A DNA stretch of 64,000 bases, taken from NCBI GenBank assembly GCA_019137255.1, contig WPDH01000092.1:164955-228954 (forward strand), given 5' to 3'. The notes below the pieces were generated by a model. It did no database searches, was not told where the DNA came from, and worked only from the letters and a program-made list of their open reading frames with translations. The number at the start of each line of letters is the position of its first letter. Position 1 is the stretch's first letter. Source of the DNA: Corinectria fuckeliana (taxonomy: Eukaryota; Ascomycota; Sordariomycetes; Hypocreales; Nectriaceae). Of the stretch, positions 11,262 through 21,924 are shown piece by piece. Both the position numbers and the translations under genes were made by a program.

Positions 11262-12926
11262 ATGCTACAGGCCATTTTCACTCTTCTTGGAATTGTCCTA
11301 TATATTCGTTACCTTCGACAGAAGGTTCGCCCCCGTCTCCCGCCTGGGCCGAAACCACTCCCTATCGTTGGTAATTTTAGAGACTTGCCCTCAGGACGAA
11401 CGCCGGAATACCAGCATTGGCTCAAGTTGAAAGACACCTACGGCCTCATCAGTCATGTATCTATCCTTGGACAATCGCTTATCATAATTCACGACCGCCA
11501 TGCGGCACATGAACTATTGGAGAAAATCTCGACGAAGACCTCAGGTAGACCACATATGCACTTCGGGGGCAAGTTATGTGGCTACGGGGTGCTCATGAGC
11601 TTCCAGCAATACGACACTACGTTTCGACAGCATCGCAAATTGGTGCACCGGCGGCTAGGTACGAAAACGGCGGCGGCGCGGTTCCAAGACATACAAAACG
11701 TGGAATCACATCGGTTTCTTCTGAGAGTTCTAGATGACCCTACCAGCTTGATGGATCACATAAAGACGTAAGTCCGACCCGCCCGCAATCGGTGCAGTGA
11801 ATCAAGGAGGCTCAGTTTTAATCAACAGTTTTCTTTTGCTAATTCCAATCGATATAGTGAGGCAAGCGCTATCATTCTACGAATAGTATACGGCTATTCT
11901 ATCGAACCGCGCAAAGCCGATCCCTTAACCATTTTAATTGAGCGCATGATGCATGGTTTCTCTCTCGCGTTTGTTCCTTTAGCCTGGCCGGTTGATATTC
12001 TACCGATACTCGAGTACCTCCCAGAAGGTCTTCCAGGAATTTCATTCAAAAAGATAGCCCGTGAGTGGAATGAGATCACACGCAAAGTGATCGAGACTCC
12101 CTATGCATTCGTCAGGCAACAAATGGCAAAGGGGACTCACCGGCCGTCATACGTCTCTTTGCTTGTCGAGCAACACAATGCTGATGGTGCTAAAAACGAC
12201 AAACTAAGCGAAAACAGTGAGAACGCTATCAAGAGAACGGCCGGCGTAATGTACGCTGCGGGGGCCGATACTACTGTGTCATCCATCAGTAGTCTTATTT
12301 TGGCTATGGTGCTTTTCCCGGCGGTTCAGAAGAAGGCGCAGGAGGAGATTGACATCATTGTCGGTATCGATAGGCTCCCCCACTTTGGAGATCGCGATAA
12401 CTTACCGTATGTCAATGCCTTAGTGAAGGAAACACTCCGGTGGCTCCCTGTTGTGCCGATGGGTCTACCTCATGTGGCTGATGAAGATATCAACTACGGA
12501 GAGTTTGATATTCCAAAGGGAGCACACCTACTCCCGGCAATATGGTGGTTCTTACATGATCCACAGACCTACTCAGATCCATCTTCCTTTGACCCTGATA
12601 GGTACCTGGAACCTCGAAATGAGCCGAACCCTATGGATGAAGCCTTTGGATACGGCCGTAGAATTTGCCCTGGTCGGTTCCTGGCGGACGAAAGCCTTTT
12701 TATCACCATATCACGTCTCTTAGCCGCATTTGACATAAGGAAGGCTGTTGATGAGCAAGGCAATGAGACTTATCCTAAGATAGAGATCACACCTGGCTTG
12801 ATTAGCCGTCCGCTCAACTTTCCTTATACCATTGAGCCAAGGAATGGCAAATATGTAGATCTGATTAGAGCTATCGAGGTAGAGCACCCATGGGAGGAGA
12901 GTGATGCTAGACAGTTATTAAGCTAA
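11262..12926 (+). CDS. Cytochrome P450 monooxygenase, intact
   Basis: Two exons (11262-11767 and 11858-12926) join in phase across a GTAAGT...ATAG intron to 524 residues, the usual length for a fungal microsomal P450. The ATG giving MLQAIFTLLG was chosen because it opens directly into the membrane anchor; an in-frame ATG at 11193 would only add polar residues. The anchor is followed by a proline-rich hinge (RLPPGPKPLP). Later motifs are the I-helix AAGADTTVS, the ExxR in KETLRW, the PERF-like FDPDRY, and the heme loop FGYGRRICPGR with the Cys ligand. The N-terminal half resembles the large fungal group annotated as O-methylsterigmatocystin oxidoreductase-like. The substrate is unknown. It lies next to a LaeA-like methyltransferase gene, with a transposon just upstream. 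Confidence 0.94.
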
Positions 12927-13416
12927 TAAGCAAGGCTGGTTTTCTTTAACACAGGTTTAAGAAGTGACATAAATATAATGCTATAATGTAAATCACTCGT
13001 TATGATATCTAGGCAGATAAAAGCCCTTGTGTAAATACTTCTTATCTCCCTTTGCAGCAGCAAAAATGCATGCATAAAAATGATTGATAGATAGAGTGGT
13101 AAAAGGCTGGAAAAGATACAAAACAGGTGGACAGGCTATCAACGCTATAGTCCAAAAGGCAACAGCTATAATTAGCGCTGTAAAGGGTTATAAGTGAATC
13201 TCTCTATAGAGTTTGCTTAGAATCGATGTAATTATTGCGGTATTTTTCTCCCTAACTGCCCAAGTATACCAAGCAGAGCGCTAAGTAAGCAACCGTAATG
13301 TGAATATTGTTAGCAGTATAAGATTTACCTTAATGATAATGAACTTTTCCGAAAAATATGGTGGTCTTTAAGAGGCGTTAAAAGGGAGCCTTAGAATTGC
13401 TACGTACAAGGAGTCT
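12927..13416. other. AT-rich intergenic stretch
   Basis: Lies between the 3' ends of the convergent P450 and methyltransferase genes. It is AT-rich with no open frame of note and presumably holds both polyadenylation regions. Confidence 0.5.
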
Positions 13417-14926
13417 TCATGGCTTTCTCCCCCAGATAAAATACACCGGAAGATAGAGATGAATCGACGGATCCCGGAGGTCTTTCTTCACCTTGGCGAT
13501 AAATACCTGGACTTCCGTATCACTCCACCCAAGGACTCGTGCAAAGATTGCAGGTGTATAAGACTCAACCGCTTGGATCTCTTGGACGGACTGAAATTTC
13601 CCAATCTCCTTCAACTTCGGATCCTTGGGCCACGCGCCGATCGGTACCTATATCGGATCGTCAGAACCTGTACTTAGCTCAAAGGACAAACCCTCTAAAG
13701 TTGTTCGAAGGCATCTGACCTTGTAAATTTTCTGCTGAACGTCCATGAACCCCGCGTCCATCAGCTTTTCCTTGCACTGAATCGCGCTATCCAACGGCTT
13801 GCCAAACATCGCCGCGCCCTCGCAGACGTTCTTCATCCAAAGCCGGGCGTTGATGGCCTTTTCGTCAGTTGCATCGTCGGAGAGGAACCTCGTGTAGACA
13901 GCTTGCACTTCGAAGTAGCCGCCGGAAGCCAAGTGCTTGAACGCTCGTTGGAACAGCTGGTCGTCATTGCTGATGCACCCTCCCAGTTCTCGGGCGTGGA
14001 TGAAGTCAAATGGTTGCTGATATAGCCATTCGGATTCGAAATCGTCAACTTCAAACCTACAGTTCGGTGGGGTCCTGGATGACAATGTTACTGAGGCTCA
14101 GAATAGAAGAAGTGTGAAGCCTTCACCATTTGGGCTGAATAGGGCTCAGGTCTGTCCCGAGTACATCTGCTGATGGATGTTGACTGCAATTGGGAGGTTA
14201 GAAAGGGGTCTGCAAACAAGGCTGCGGCCAATCTCACTCTGCGAAGTCGATTGCCCAGATACCGGTTCCGGTACCTAAGTCAAGTACACGATGGGGATGG
14301 TCACCGATAGGCGCTAGGTAAAGGTTCCCCCCAAGCACAAGACGGTAGATGTGATGTCCTAGGTCCATTCGATCTTGTTCTTCTTCGTCGTTTGGCTGTG
14401 CACAACTGTTTAGCGTTTGTATTTTAAGGGCAATGAGAATGTCAGTTTACCACTAGATAGGCGCCCTCGCGAAATGCATGATAGCGGCGCCCGTTCTATG
14501 ACGCTGTTAGTAGGCCAGTAGCAGAAAGTCTCGAGTGATTACCTCGTATCTGTATAAAGGGAGGGAGTAATGGTTAGAAACTTTTTATGAGGCGATAAAT
14601 AGATGGGTGAGTTACTTGTAGTTTACGATGCTCGAACTCAGCGATGAAAGATAGCTGACGGATGCTTCTCTGTAAGAGATGTCAATAGATATGAGGCAAG
14701 CTTGCTAGACATGTTTGTGGAGAAAGACTTACGAGTCGTTGTACGTGGAATCATTTTCCTCTGCAGCATCCTGGAAGAAAACTGCGTTATAATTGACTGC
14801 ACGTCACTCAGATCAGGAGTTGTTGCTTACGTCCACCTGTAAACGGTTCTCAGCTAGTAAACCCTGCAATTGCATTGCTGGAGTTTGCCCGCCTTCACTC
14901 CGGTCTTGGTTGATTGCTTCAGCCAT
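13417..14926 (-). CDS. LaeA-like S-adenosylmethionine-dependent methyltransferase, nine exons
   Basis: Exons at 14831-14926, 14733-14770, 14616-14669, 14543-14549, 14451-14495, 14238-14395, 14127-14183, 13720-14074 and 13417-13647 all have GT-AG borders and join to 346 residues with no stop. The product has the order seen in LaeA-like proteins: NGRRYHAFREGAYL, PNDEEEQDRMDLGHH, SAM motif I LDLGTGTGIWAIDFA, LGTDLSPIQP, then HARELGG and GGYFEVQ. Exon 4 is only seven bases. LaeA in Aspergillus is a nuclear regulator of secondary metabolism; members of this wider family also sit inside biosynthetic clusters with mostly unknown substrates. Position beside P450 and acyltransferase genes favours a pathway or local regulatory role. 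The exact N-terminus is uncertain, since an in-frame upstream ATG exists. Confidence 0.92.
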
Positions 14927-16296
14927 GTACGACAGGGAACTGTTAAATACTAGAACGAAAGGGAAGAAAGGAACAAAGCCAATTGTAGGACATTGACTTC
15001 CCTTTATCAATTCATTCGGCCTCCACTCTCCTAGGATATCATCACATCATGTTCCTACTGACTAGCAAACATGCAGCAGACCAGCATCTGCATCATGTAC
15101 GAGACCATAGTCAGCAATGTTTAGTCCAGGTAACCAGCGTTCGCCAAGGTGTATATGCATATCCTAGGCCAATAGGGACGGAAGCCGCCCATGGCACCAA
15201 CAGTAACTGCGCAAAAGTCTGAGATCACCCCACCTTCACTTCGAAAGCATACCACTTCACCGCTGGTTTTCCCACCTATGAGGCTGGGTTCGCCGAGAAA
15301 TTGAGGAGAGCACGGGGAACGGTTACCAATAACGGTATCAAAACATTATGATCATACACCGGCGTCTATTTAAGTGTGTGAATTTCTACAAGCCCCAAAT
15401 AGAAAGTCGTCAATGAAATTGAGATATCTGTGTTTCGGTGCTGAAGACAACCTAAGGACCCCACTCTGATGGGCACAAAACCTTCAGACTCCGTAAGAGC
15501 AACAATTAGGTTCTTCAGCATGTGAATAATCCACACATCAAGCCAGACGTGGGCAATGTAACCCAGTAATGCCTTGACATACCAATTGAAGGCTATAGTC
15601 CGCGTGACCCTTATTTGAGAAGAGGAGGGATTGCGCTGAAGCTGCAATGGTGTCTCGAGAATCCAATGGCTTTATTATCCTTTCTTGACTAGACAAATTG
15701 GTAGGCTGCTACAATACATCAATTAGGACATCTTGCACATTGCATATAAATCAAGAAGTGAGTACTCTTAGAGGAGGATGTTATTCTCTTAAACTTCACC
15801 TGCGGAGAAACGCCAGCTAGATTCCAATCTTGTTGGCATTGCACTTAATTCTCAAGTAAATGAATCCTCCGCTGAAAATACGGGTTCTGGGCCTTGCGCT
15901 CCATGTGTTAGTCGCTTTATGGAGCCATCAGCCCGCTGAACAGTGCATAAGACAAGAATCACTTATATCCAAGACAGCGACAAAACTACTTGGAAAACAA
16001 CCATGCTTCAGCTCACAGGCTAGAGCTGGTTCATCAACATGAGCGACCTGTCATCCGTTATTTGCTTGTTGCTCACCTCTATGTTCATTACTTGAGCTCA
16101 ACAGGACAGGACCTGCAGTGTGGTGAAGAGTTCCACAGAGCATCCCGCTGGTGTATTGACGCATATCATCGTCTCTATTGAGCACATATCAGAAGATATG
16201 AGATAACTAAAGATAGTAGCTCTATCTCTGTACGAGCCTCGAGATTCAAGAAGACGTACACTCACCTCAGGGGAGCAATGCGATTAGAGCTAGACG
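14927..16296. other. Intergenic stretch, possibly upstream chitinase debris
   Basis: No recognised gene. Frames such as 15366-15647 (minus) and 15860-16181 (plus) carry no motif I know. The right part may hold unrecognisable 5' remains of the chitinase relic that follows. Confidence 0.4.
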
Positions 16297-16740
16297 TTCA
16301 ACGACGCAATATCGGTTTTCGGCATGTCATCAACTTCCTGGAAGCGAGAGAAGTTTATAAGCTCGCTGATCAAGTACATCTAGAAATATGAGTTGGACGG
16401 CGTCGACCTCGACTCGGAGCACCCGGTTGCGACCGACAGGAGGCGGCTCGCCCAAGGACGTCGAGAACCTCGTCCTCGTCTGCGCAGAAATCGAGGCGGC
16501 ATTTGACTCGGTTGATCCGGAATAGGTAACTCTCACGATGCCCTCGAACTACTGTTATCTTCGAGTGTGCGATATCGAGAGGCTGCAAGAGTACATCGAC
16601 TGATTCAACGTCATGGTGTACGATATTCGTGGTCTGTGGGATAGGACAATCGAATGGTCTAGCCTTTATCTCAAACGGCACACAAACATTACTCAGATGA
16701 AATATGGTATTTATCTCCACCAGAGGGAGGGAGATGGCCT
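16297..16740 (+). pseudogene. GH18 chitinase relic
   Basis: The segment reads TFNDAIS, then EKFISSLIKYI, then a TAG and KYELDGVDLDSEHP. The latter keeps the GH18 DxxDxDxE signature around the catalytic Glu, although the following W and Y of DWEYP are changed to S and H. A frame change follows, then SPKDVENLVLVCAEIEAAFDS, a TAG, YCYLRVCDIERLQEYID, a TGA and FNVMVYDIRGLWD, which matches the FNVMTYD strand of fungal class V chitinases. At least three stops and one frameshift are present; several stops fit TGG becoming TGA or TAG. Both ends of the gene are missing. Intact relatives are secreted chitin hydrolases. It lies between two apparently working cluster genes. Confidence 0.82.
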
Positions 16741-16745
16741 CGTAG

Positions 16746-18296
16746 TTATAGCTTAGATCTATGATTACTCAAGCTTCCTTCCTCCCACGCATCAGTACCC
16801 CTGAATTCGAAATACTTGCTCCATTCTGGATCGTTTACTAGCTGCCCCACGAGCTCTGTCTCAAACGTAACCTGTATTTCCAGCCCTTCGTCATCCCCGG
16901 CTGGGCCCTTGCGCGGCGGATAGACAATAGCTTGGCATAGGGGCACCCCGCCGAACAAGTGCCGGTAGGCAGAGGGCTCAGCAAAGCCAAAATCAAACTT
17001 GCAGAGATCCGCATGTCGCCAGTCGCTAACTAACAGGGCCATAGGCGGGAAGGAATCAAGGTGGATTGATAGGTCCTGCTTGTTACGCACATGCGCAAGT
17101 TTTTGCAGCACGCCAGCCAGCATATCGGCAGTAACACTATCAGTCATTTGGCGTGTATAGCTTGCTAGCTGAGACAAGGGTGCCTCTGAAATAATCTCAG
17201 CTAGAGTTAGCTGCGGTACAGTAGACGTAGTAGATGTAATGTCGAGTTGTAGGTTGCCCTGCATGCGGGCAGGCATCGGAGGGTTGGTAAACAGCTTTGA
17301 TATGCTTACGCCTTCTGCCCAGATCGGCTTATAAGACAGGCTAGGCTTATAGAGAGGCTCGCGGATCCTGGAGAGGACACGCCACATAAGGGCGCAGACA
17401 GCATTGTATGTAGAGATCCAGGAGCCATCACCAGGCGAAGCAGCCTTTTTCAGCTTGGTAGCTCTGCTTTTGCTTAGGTGGAACATTAGAGACTGTGACT
17501 GCCTGTGTTGCGAGTTGCGGTCGGGCCGAGGAGGCGCGTCGACCAGTGGCTCGTTGGAGGTCGACGGTCTGTCGAACCCTAAGGAGCCAAAGAGGCTGCG
17601 ATCAAGGCACTTCGGGTCGAAGGGGGGGAACTTGGTCGTGTTTGCAATGGCATAACAGTTCTCTGCCAGCTGTTGAAAAAAGGAGGACCAGCCGGTAATG
17701 CCATTGCTGTAATGGTGGCTGTGTATATTAAGGATGAGACCACCAACGATAAAGTTGGCTTTGAATGATGAAAGAGCAGGGCTGTTATCAGGATGGGCTT
17801 CTGGCTTGTTGCCACAGGTCATAGGAGCATTGCTCAAGACATTAATATCGCCCAGTACGGCCGAGACGAAGTGAGCTTCTGCTATCTCAGCAAAAGACGG
17901 GAATTTATCCTCAGGGGAATCCAGATACTGAATGACAAACTTGACAGTACTGTCTTTCCTCCTGATGATAGAGTGGTAGCCATCTTCGTCTCTCTCAATA
18001 GTGCCAACAAGGTGTCTAACCTGGCTGAGAGTCCGCTCTAGACCTTGCTTGAGTATTGCTGCAGCTTTGCTGTCAGAGGAGTTAGCAAACTTGCTCTCTA
18101 GACACAGGGGACAATCCAGCACTAACGTCTTCTCTGCATTTTCTAACTTGAAAAAGACAGCCATGTTGGTATAGGTCGTTGTCGATAAGTAGTCGAGGGT
18201 GGAAAGCTTGAATCGCTCCTCCTCTGGGTCATTCTCCCAACCCAAGGGGTGAAGTTGGAATTCCTTAACCGTAGGCATAACGTCGTTTTGAGACAA
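16746..18296 (-). CDS. BAHD/trichothecene 3-O-acetyltransferase-like acyltransferase
   Basis: One exon of 516 codons, uninterrupted. Overall organisation matches the fungal acyltransferase group related to trichothecene 3-O-acetyltransferase (transferase family PF02458). The family's HxxxD motif region is present near residue 193 as SHHYSNGITGW, where the expected Asp is Gly. The second family motif DFGWG is represented by DFGFAEP near the C-terminus, again with the last Gly replaced. The enzyme would use an acyl-CoA to acylate a hydroxyl or amine of a pathway intermediate. The catalytic His is retained, so activity is possible but not assured. It lies between a chitinase relic and a P450 in the same orientation, suggesting a common pathway with the P450s and dioxygenase. 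Confidence 0.87.
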   Translation of the reverse strand: MSQNDVMPTVKEFQLHPLGWENDPEEERFKLSTLDYLSTTTYTNMAVFFKLENAEKTLVLDCPLCLESKFANSSDSKAAAILKQGLERTLSQVRHLVGTIERDEDGYHSIIRRKDSTVKFVIQYLDSPEDKFPSFAEIAEAHFVSAVLGDINVLSNAPMTCGNKPEAHPDNSPALSSFKANFIVGGLILNIHSHHYSNGITGWSSFFQQLAENCYAIANTTKFPPFDPKCLDRSLFGSLGFDRPSTSNEPLVDAPPRPDRNSQHRQSQSLMFHLSKSRATKLKKAASPGDGSWISTYNAVCALMWRVLSRIREPLYKPSLSYKPIWAEGVSISKLFTNPPMPARMQGNLQLDITSTTSTVPQLTLAEIISEAPLSQLASYTRQMTDSVTADMLAGVLQKLAHVRNKQDLSIHLDSFPPMALLVSDWRHADLCKFDFGFAEPSAYRHLFGGVPLCQAIVYPPRKGPAGDDEGLEIQVTFETELVGQLVNDPEWSKYFEFRGTDAWEEGSLSNHRSKL

Positions 18297-19084
18297 AGAT
18301 TATGTGACTGATATCTAGTGCAGCACCATGACAATGCAAATAGACTGACTGCAGTATGACAGGCAATCCTCTAGACTCGTGGGGGATAGTCATAAAAGTA
18401 CGGCATCCATGGGGAATGGCCAGCTTTAAGGATCAATGATAGTCTTTGCAGTATGTGAGAAGATTTAGGAGGGGTGGAAGTAAGCTATTGTGCGTTTGAC
18501 GTTGACTTGCTCTGTGTGTGGTGCAACATAGCCATGGATTATTGCTCCTGGAGTGCCGAGAGAAAGAGGGAGGGGAGGAGGCGGTGTGGAGGAACCCCAT
18601 ATTGTTGTTGCTGTTGTTGTTTTTGTTGTATATAACGCGAAGGATCAACCTACAGCTAAAATATGTCACGTACATGCAGTATACAGTTAGGCGAGTGACC
18701 AAGGTAGATAAGGAGCCCGCCGTTGGGGGCCGGGGTAGTTTCCTTCCTCACATTTCACGGCGGCCTGGTGCCGTGAAATGTGGGGTGCGTGGTCCGGGTT
18801 CTTACGGAGAGGAAGAGCAGGGAATCATTAAGCGCCATGCTGTGCGGGCGCCCGGAGAGGAAGGCCGGGAACAAAAGAGATAACCGGCGCTGTAGGTGGA
18901 GCAAGGGGGTTTATGTATGAGTACGTACTACGGAGGAGAGTCTGTAAAGCCCCCCGATTGAACCCCCAGGTTGTCGTTATCCTACTAATCCTCAGGCGGG
19001 GTAGGTAGGATTTGCGCATCCCGAGCTTCCTAAGGCGGTGCTTGCAGTGCCTCGCGTTCCCAGTTGCGTTGCACCGCAGACAGG
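18297..19084. other. Intergenic region between acyltransferase and second P450
   Basis: Holds the presumed acyltransferase promoter, a TTG-rich microsatellite at about 18601-18630, and an inverted repeat described separately. A long minus-strand frame covering 18828-19268 is a shadow of the P450 last exon. Confidence 0.5.
18746..18785. repeat. Inverted repeat with CGGC...GCCG core
   Basis: CACATTTCACGGC at 18749-18761 is exactly mirrored by GCCGTGAAATGTG at 18770-18782 with an eight-base spacer; with one mismatch the arms extend to 16 bases. It lies about 450 bases upstream of the acyltransferase ATG and downstream of the second P450. The inverted CGG/CCG ends resemble the half-sites of fungal Zn2Cys6 regulators. 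A hairpin or terminator role is also possible. Confidence 0.6.
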
Positions 19085-20780
19085 TCATCCATGGCGCAGC
19101 TTCACGTAAACCTCCATCTCCGGCCGCATCCACGTCACATAGCCCTTCTGGTCTCTCATCCAGTTCTGCGACTTTTCGCTTAACCGCATGTCGAATTTCC
19201 ACACGGCCCGGCCTAGAATCAGTCTCCCCTCCGCATAGGCCAGGCTTGCGTCGAGTCAGCCAGCCCAAGTCATAATGATGGTGCTACGTACCTCTTCCCT
19301 ATGCAGTTGCGTGGACCCACGCTGAATGGCTGCAGGACTTCTCGCCGGTCGTCCGGGAATGCTGCCACGTCTATGAATCGTTCTGGGATAAACTCCTCCG
19401 GCCGACTGAAATTGAGGGGCGAATGGTAGGCGGCGTAATGGTTGACGGCCACTGACGTCTACTCAACTCAAATCGGCATTGTTAGTGAAATTCAGTATGG
19501 CTGGGCAGTTTCTAGAGGGTCAAGAACACGCACCCCACCTGGAACATACTCGCCATCGACTGTGGCTCCGTCCAAGGGGACCTGTCGTGGAAATCCCGGT
19601 ACAGCAGGCGAATACAAGCGCAATGCCTCCTCGAGGACAGCAGCAAGATACGTGAGACGGTCGGTATTCTCAATCGTCATCATATCGTCGCTCGCAAATG
19701 AAGTCGTCAACTCGTCCACCAGCTTCTGCATCTTGTCTGGGTGTCGAAGAAGGAGATGCAACGCTCCAGACAGCAGCGTGGCCGTGGTTTCGCTCCCTGC
19801 CTGAATTAGCGTGGCCGAGTTGCTCAGCATCTCGCCCAAGGTGAAACCTTTGCCGGGGGGTTGGCGCAGGATATGTTCCATAAAGTCTGGGCGGGAGGCG
19901 TTGTTGTTCACTCGCCGCATTACCTTTTCCTGGGTGAGTTTCCGATGCCCCTCTGCCCCCTTCACGGCATCCGAGGGGAGCATTGTATTCACGATCTGGC
20001 GGGCATACCGGCCCAGTAAAGGGATATGCTGTATGATGCGAAAGTGCATTTGGGCTTCCTCAATCTGATTCAGCTTCAGAAGCCAATCCGTCGCGCCATT
20101 CTCGAGACATCCAAACGGCTCTCCAAATGCGAGATCCCCGATGATGTCAAACGTGACCCAGTTGAACCACTGGACCATGTCTACGGGTGTCTCGCCGTGC
20201 TCGCAAGCCCGACCAAGGCCGTTGATGAACATGTCCACGTAGCCCTGGATCAGCGGCTCCTGCTCGCGCAGGGAGCGCAACGAGAACCCGGGGGAGTATA
20301 GGCGCCGGTAACGCGCGTGCTCTTCGCGGTTTCCGTTGACGATGGTCGGTGCATCGGGGTTTCTCACGTAGAATTCGGGGTCCTTGATCATTTCCAGCTC
20401 GCGTGTCTTCTTGTGGGCGTAGATATCTTTCCAAGCTTGGGGATTGATGAAGGAGAGATTGTTAGGAGCAATGCGCACAACCGGCCCGTATCTTGCATGT
20501 AGTTCCTGAACCGCACGGTGGTGATACCCCGTCCACATTGCCACTAGGTATGGGACCTTGCTCGCCGCTCGGAGTCGAGGGCCGGGGTATCTCGCCAAAG
20601 GATGGATCAGAACATTGTAGCCAGAGTATCCCGCCAGGTAGAGAGCAATCTATCTTCATTAGTACCGTGTTTCAACTGGCCGTGCGTACTCACAAGTGTA
20701 ACAGTGCTGATGACTATACTCGGAATATTAAGCAGAGTCCAAGTAAAGCCAACCCGACCGAAACCTGCCCAGTCAGACAT
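19085..20780 (-). CDS. Cytochrome P450 monooxygenase, isotrichodermin C-15 hydroxylase-like, intact
   Basis: Four exons (20694-20780, 19534-20649, 19292-19458, 19085-19244) with GT-AG borders join to 509 residues. An N-terminal hydrophobic anchor is split by intron 1 and followed by LARYPGPRLRAASKVPY, typical of the benzoate-4-monooxygenase/isotrichodermin C-15 hydroxylase-like P450 group. Further motifs are QAGSETTATLL in the I helix, EEALRLYSP with the ExxR pair, EEFIPERF, and the heme loop FSVGPRNCIGKSLAY, in which the last intron falls just after the Cys. No lesion is visible. Substrate unknown; same orientation as the acyltransferase (left) and the dioxygenase (right). Confidence 0.93.
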
Positions 20781-21924
20781 TGTAGATGTGTATTATGCTG
20801 CGCCTCTCAAAAGTCAACAGAAAACATGTCTCTAGAGCGATGTGTCTATGTTTTTATGTGGTAGTCCCTCTATAAGAAGTATTTTATAAGGGAATTCCTA
20901 ATAAGATGGCGACACGATATCCTTTAGATAATCGTTTGGTATAGGATCATAAAATTCCTGCCGTGGCTCCCCACATTCTGTTTAACCCCACTGATAAGGA
21001 CTAGTACTTCTCAACGTGGATATCTAAAGCATTTCCCCCGCCCCCGAATTGTTAAGCTCTAAAAAGCCTCCATTGATTATTAGTATTTTTACTTGTAACT
21101 ATAAACGCCAAGTCCACACCACAAGACGGCGAAGACTTTAGGCATAAGAACGAGCGTCGAGCACATAAACTTGTTACCACAAGTTTCTTGATCATATCGT
21201 CTCTTGCCAACTCCTTCATCCATCACGTACTACGCAGTAGCCCCATGCGAGTTGATCCTCTAGGATCCTTTATCGCTCCCCTACCCCACCAACACCAACT
21301 GCTCATGGGCAGCGTAGCGCGCAGGAAAGGAAAGCTGTAGAACGAAGTCTTTTCGGAGACTTACCATAGCTACGGAACGGCGAGGTTACTCCAGGGGTAA
21401 CATCACATATGCTGATCTTTCCCAAACTAATCATAGGCACAGGCTTCAAACCGACATTTACTGCAGGTATTGCGGGGTTTGCCCACCTCGGCGTCGTGCA
21501 TCACGGCGGCCGCGTGTGCCTCGGAAATCCCGCCTAACGTAGATGGAAACTAGCATTACTGACACTTTGTCAATGGAAGTTGAACAGGATCTCCCCGCTA
21601 TTTCGGCGTACGCCCCTCTCTTCCTTCGGACTTATATTAGGCCTACACGTTGAGTCCGAGAGCCTCCTTATCTGTTAGTATGCATAGGTCCTCTGCATTC
21701 ATGATTTGTTATTATATTTAGGACTACCCGATACGGAAGGTAGATGCTTTGCTACCTGGCGCCAGTATCCATTCATGCTTACTGCATATCAACTACATAT
21801 TGCCTGCCAGTTGATTTACCTTAGTGCTGACATAGTGTGCTAAGTGCATCAAAGAAGCTTTACGCTCTCCTAGACTACATCAACGACAGGCCATTGGTTC
21901 TCTCTTCTCGTCGAAGTCGCGCCA
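20781..21924. other. Intergenic stretch of 1.1 kb, nothing recognised
   Basis: Contains the presumed promoter of the second P450 and the 3' region of the dioxygenase gene. No frame resembles a protein. Confidence 0.5.

Noticed and set aside
18828..19268. A 146-codon minus-strand open frame
   Set aside because: It overlaps the last exon of the second P450 in another frame; the P450 exon is required for the family C-terminus and joins in phase.
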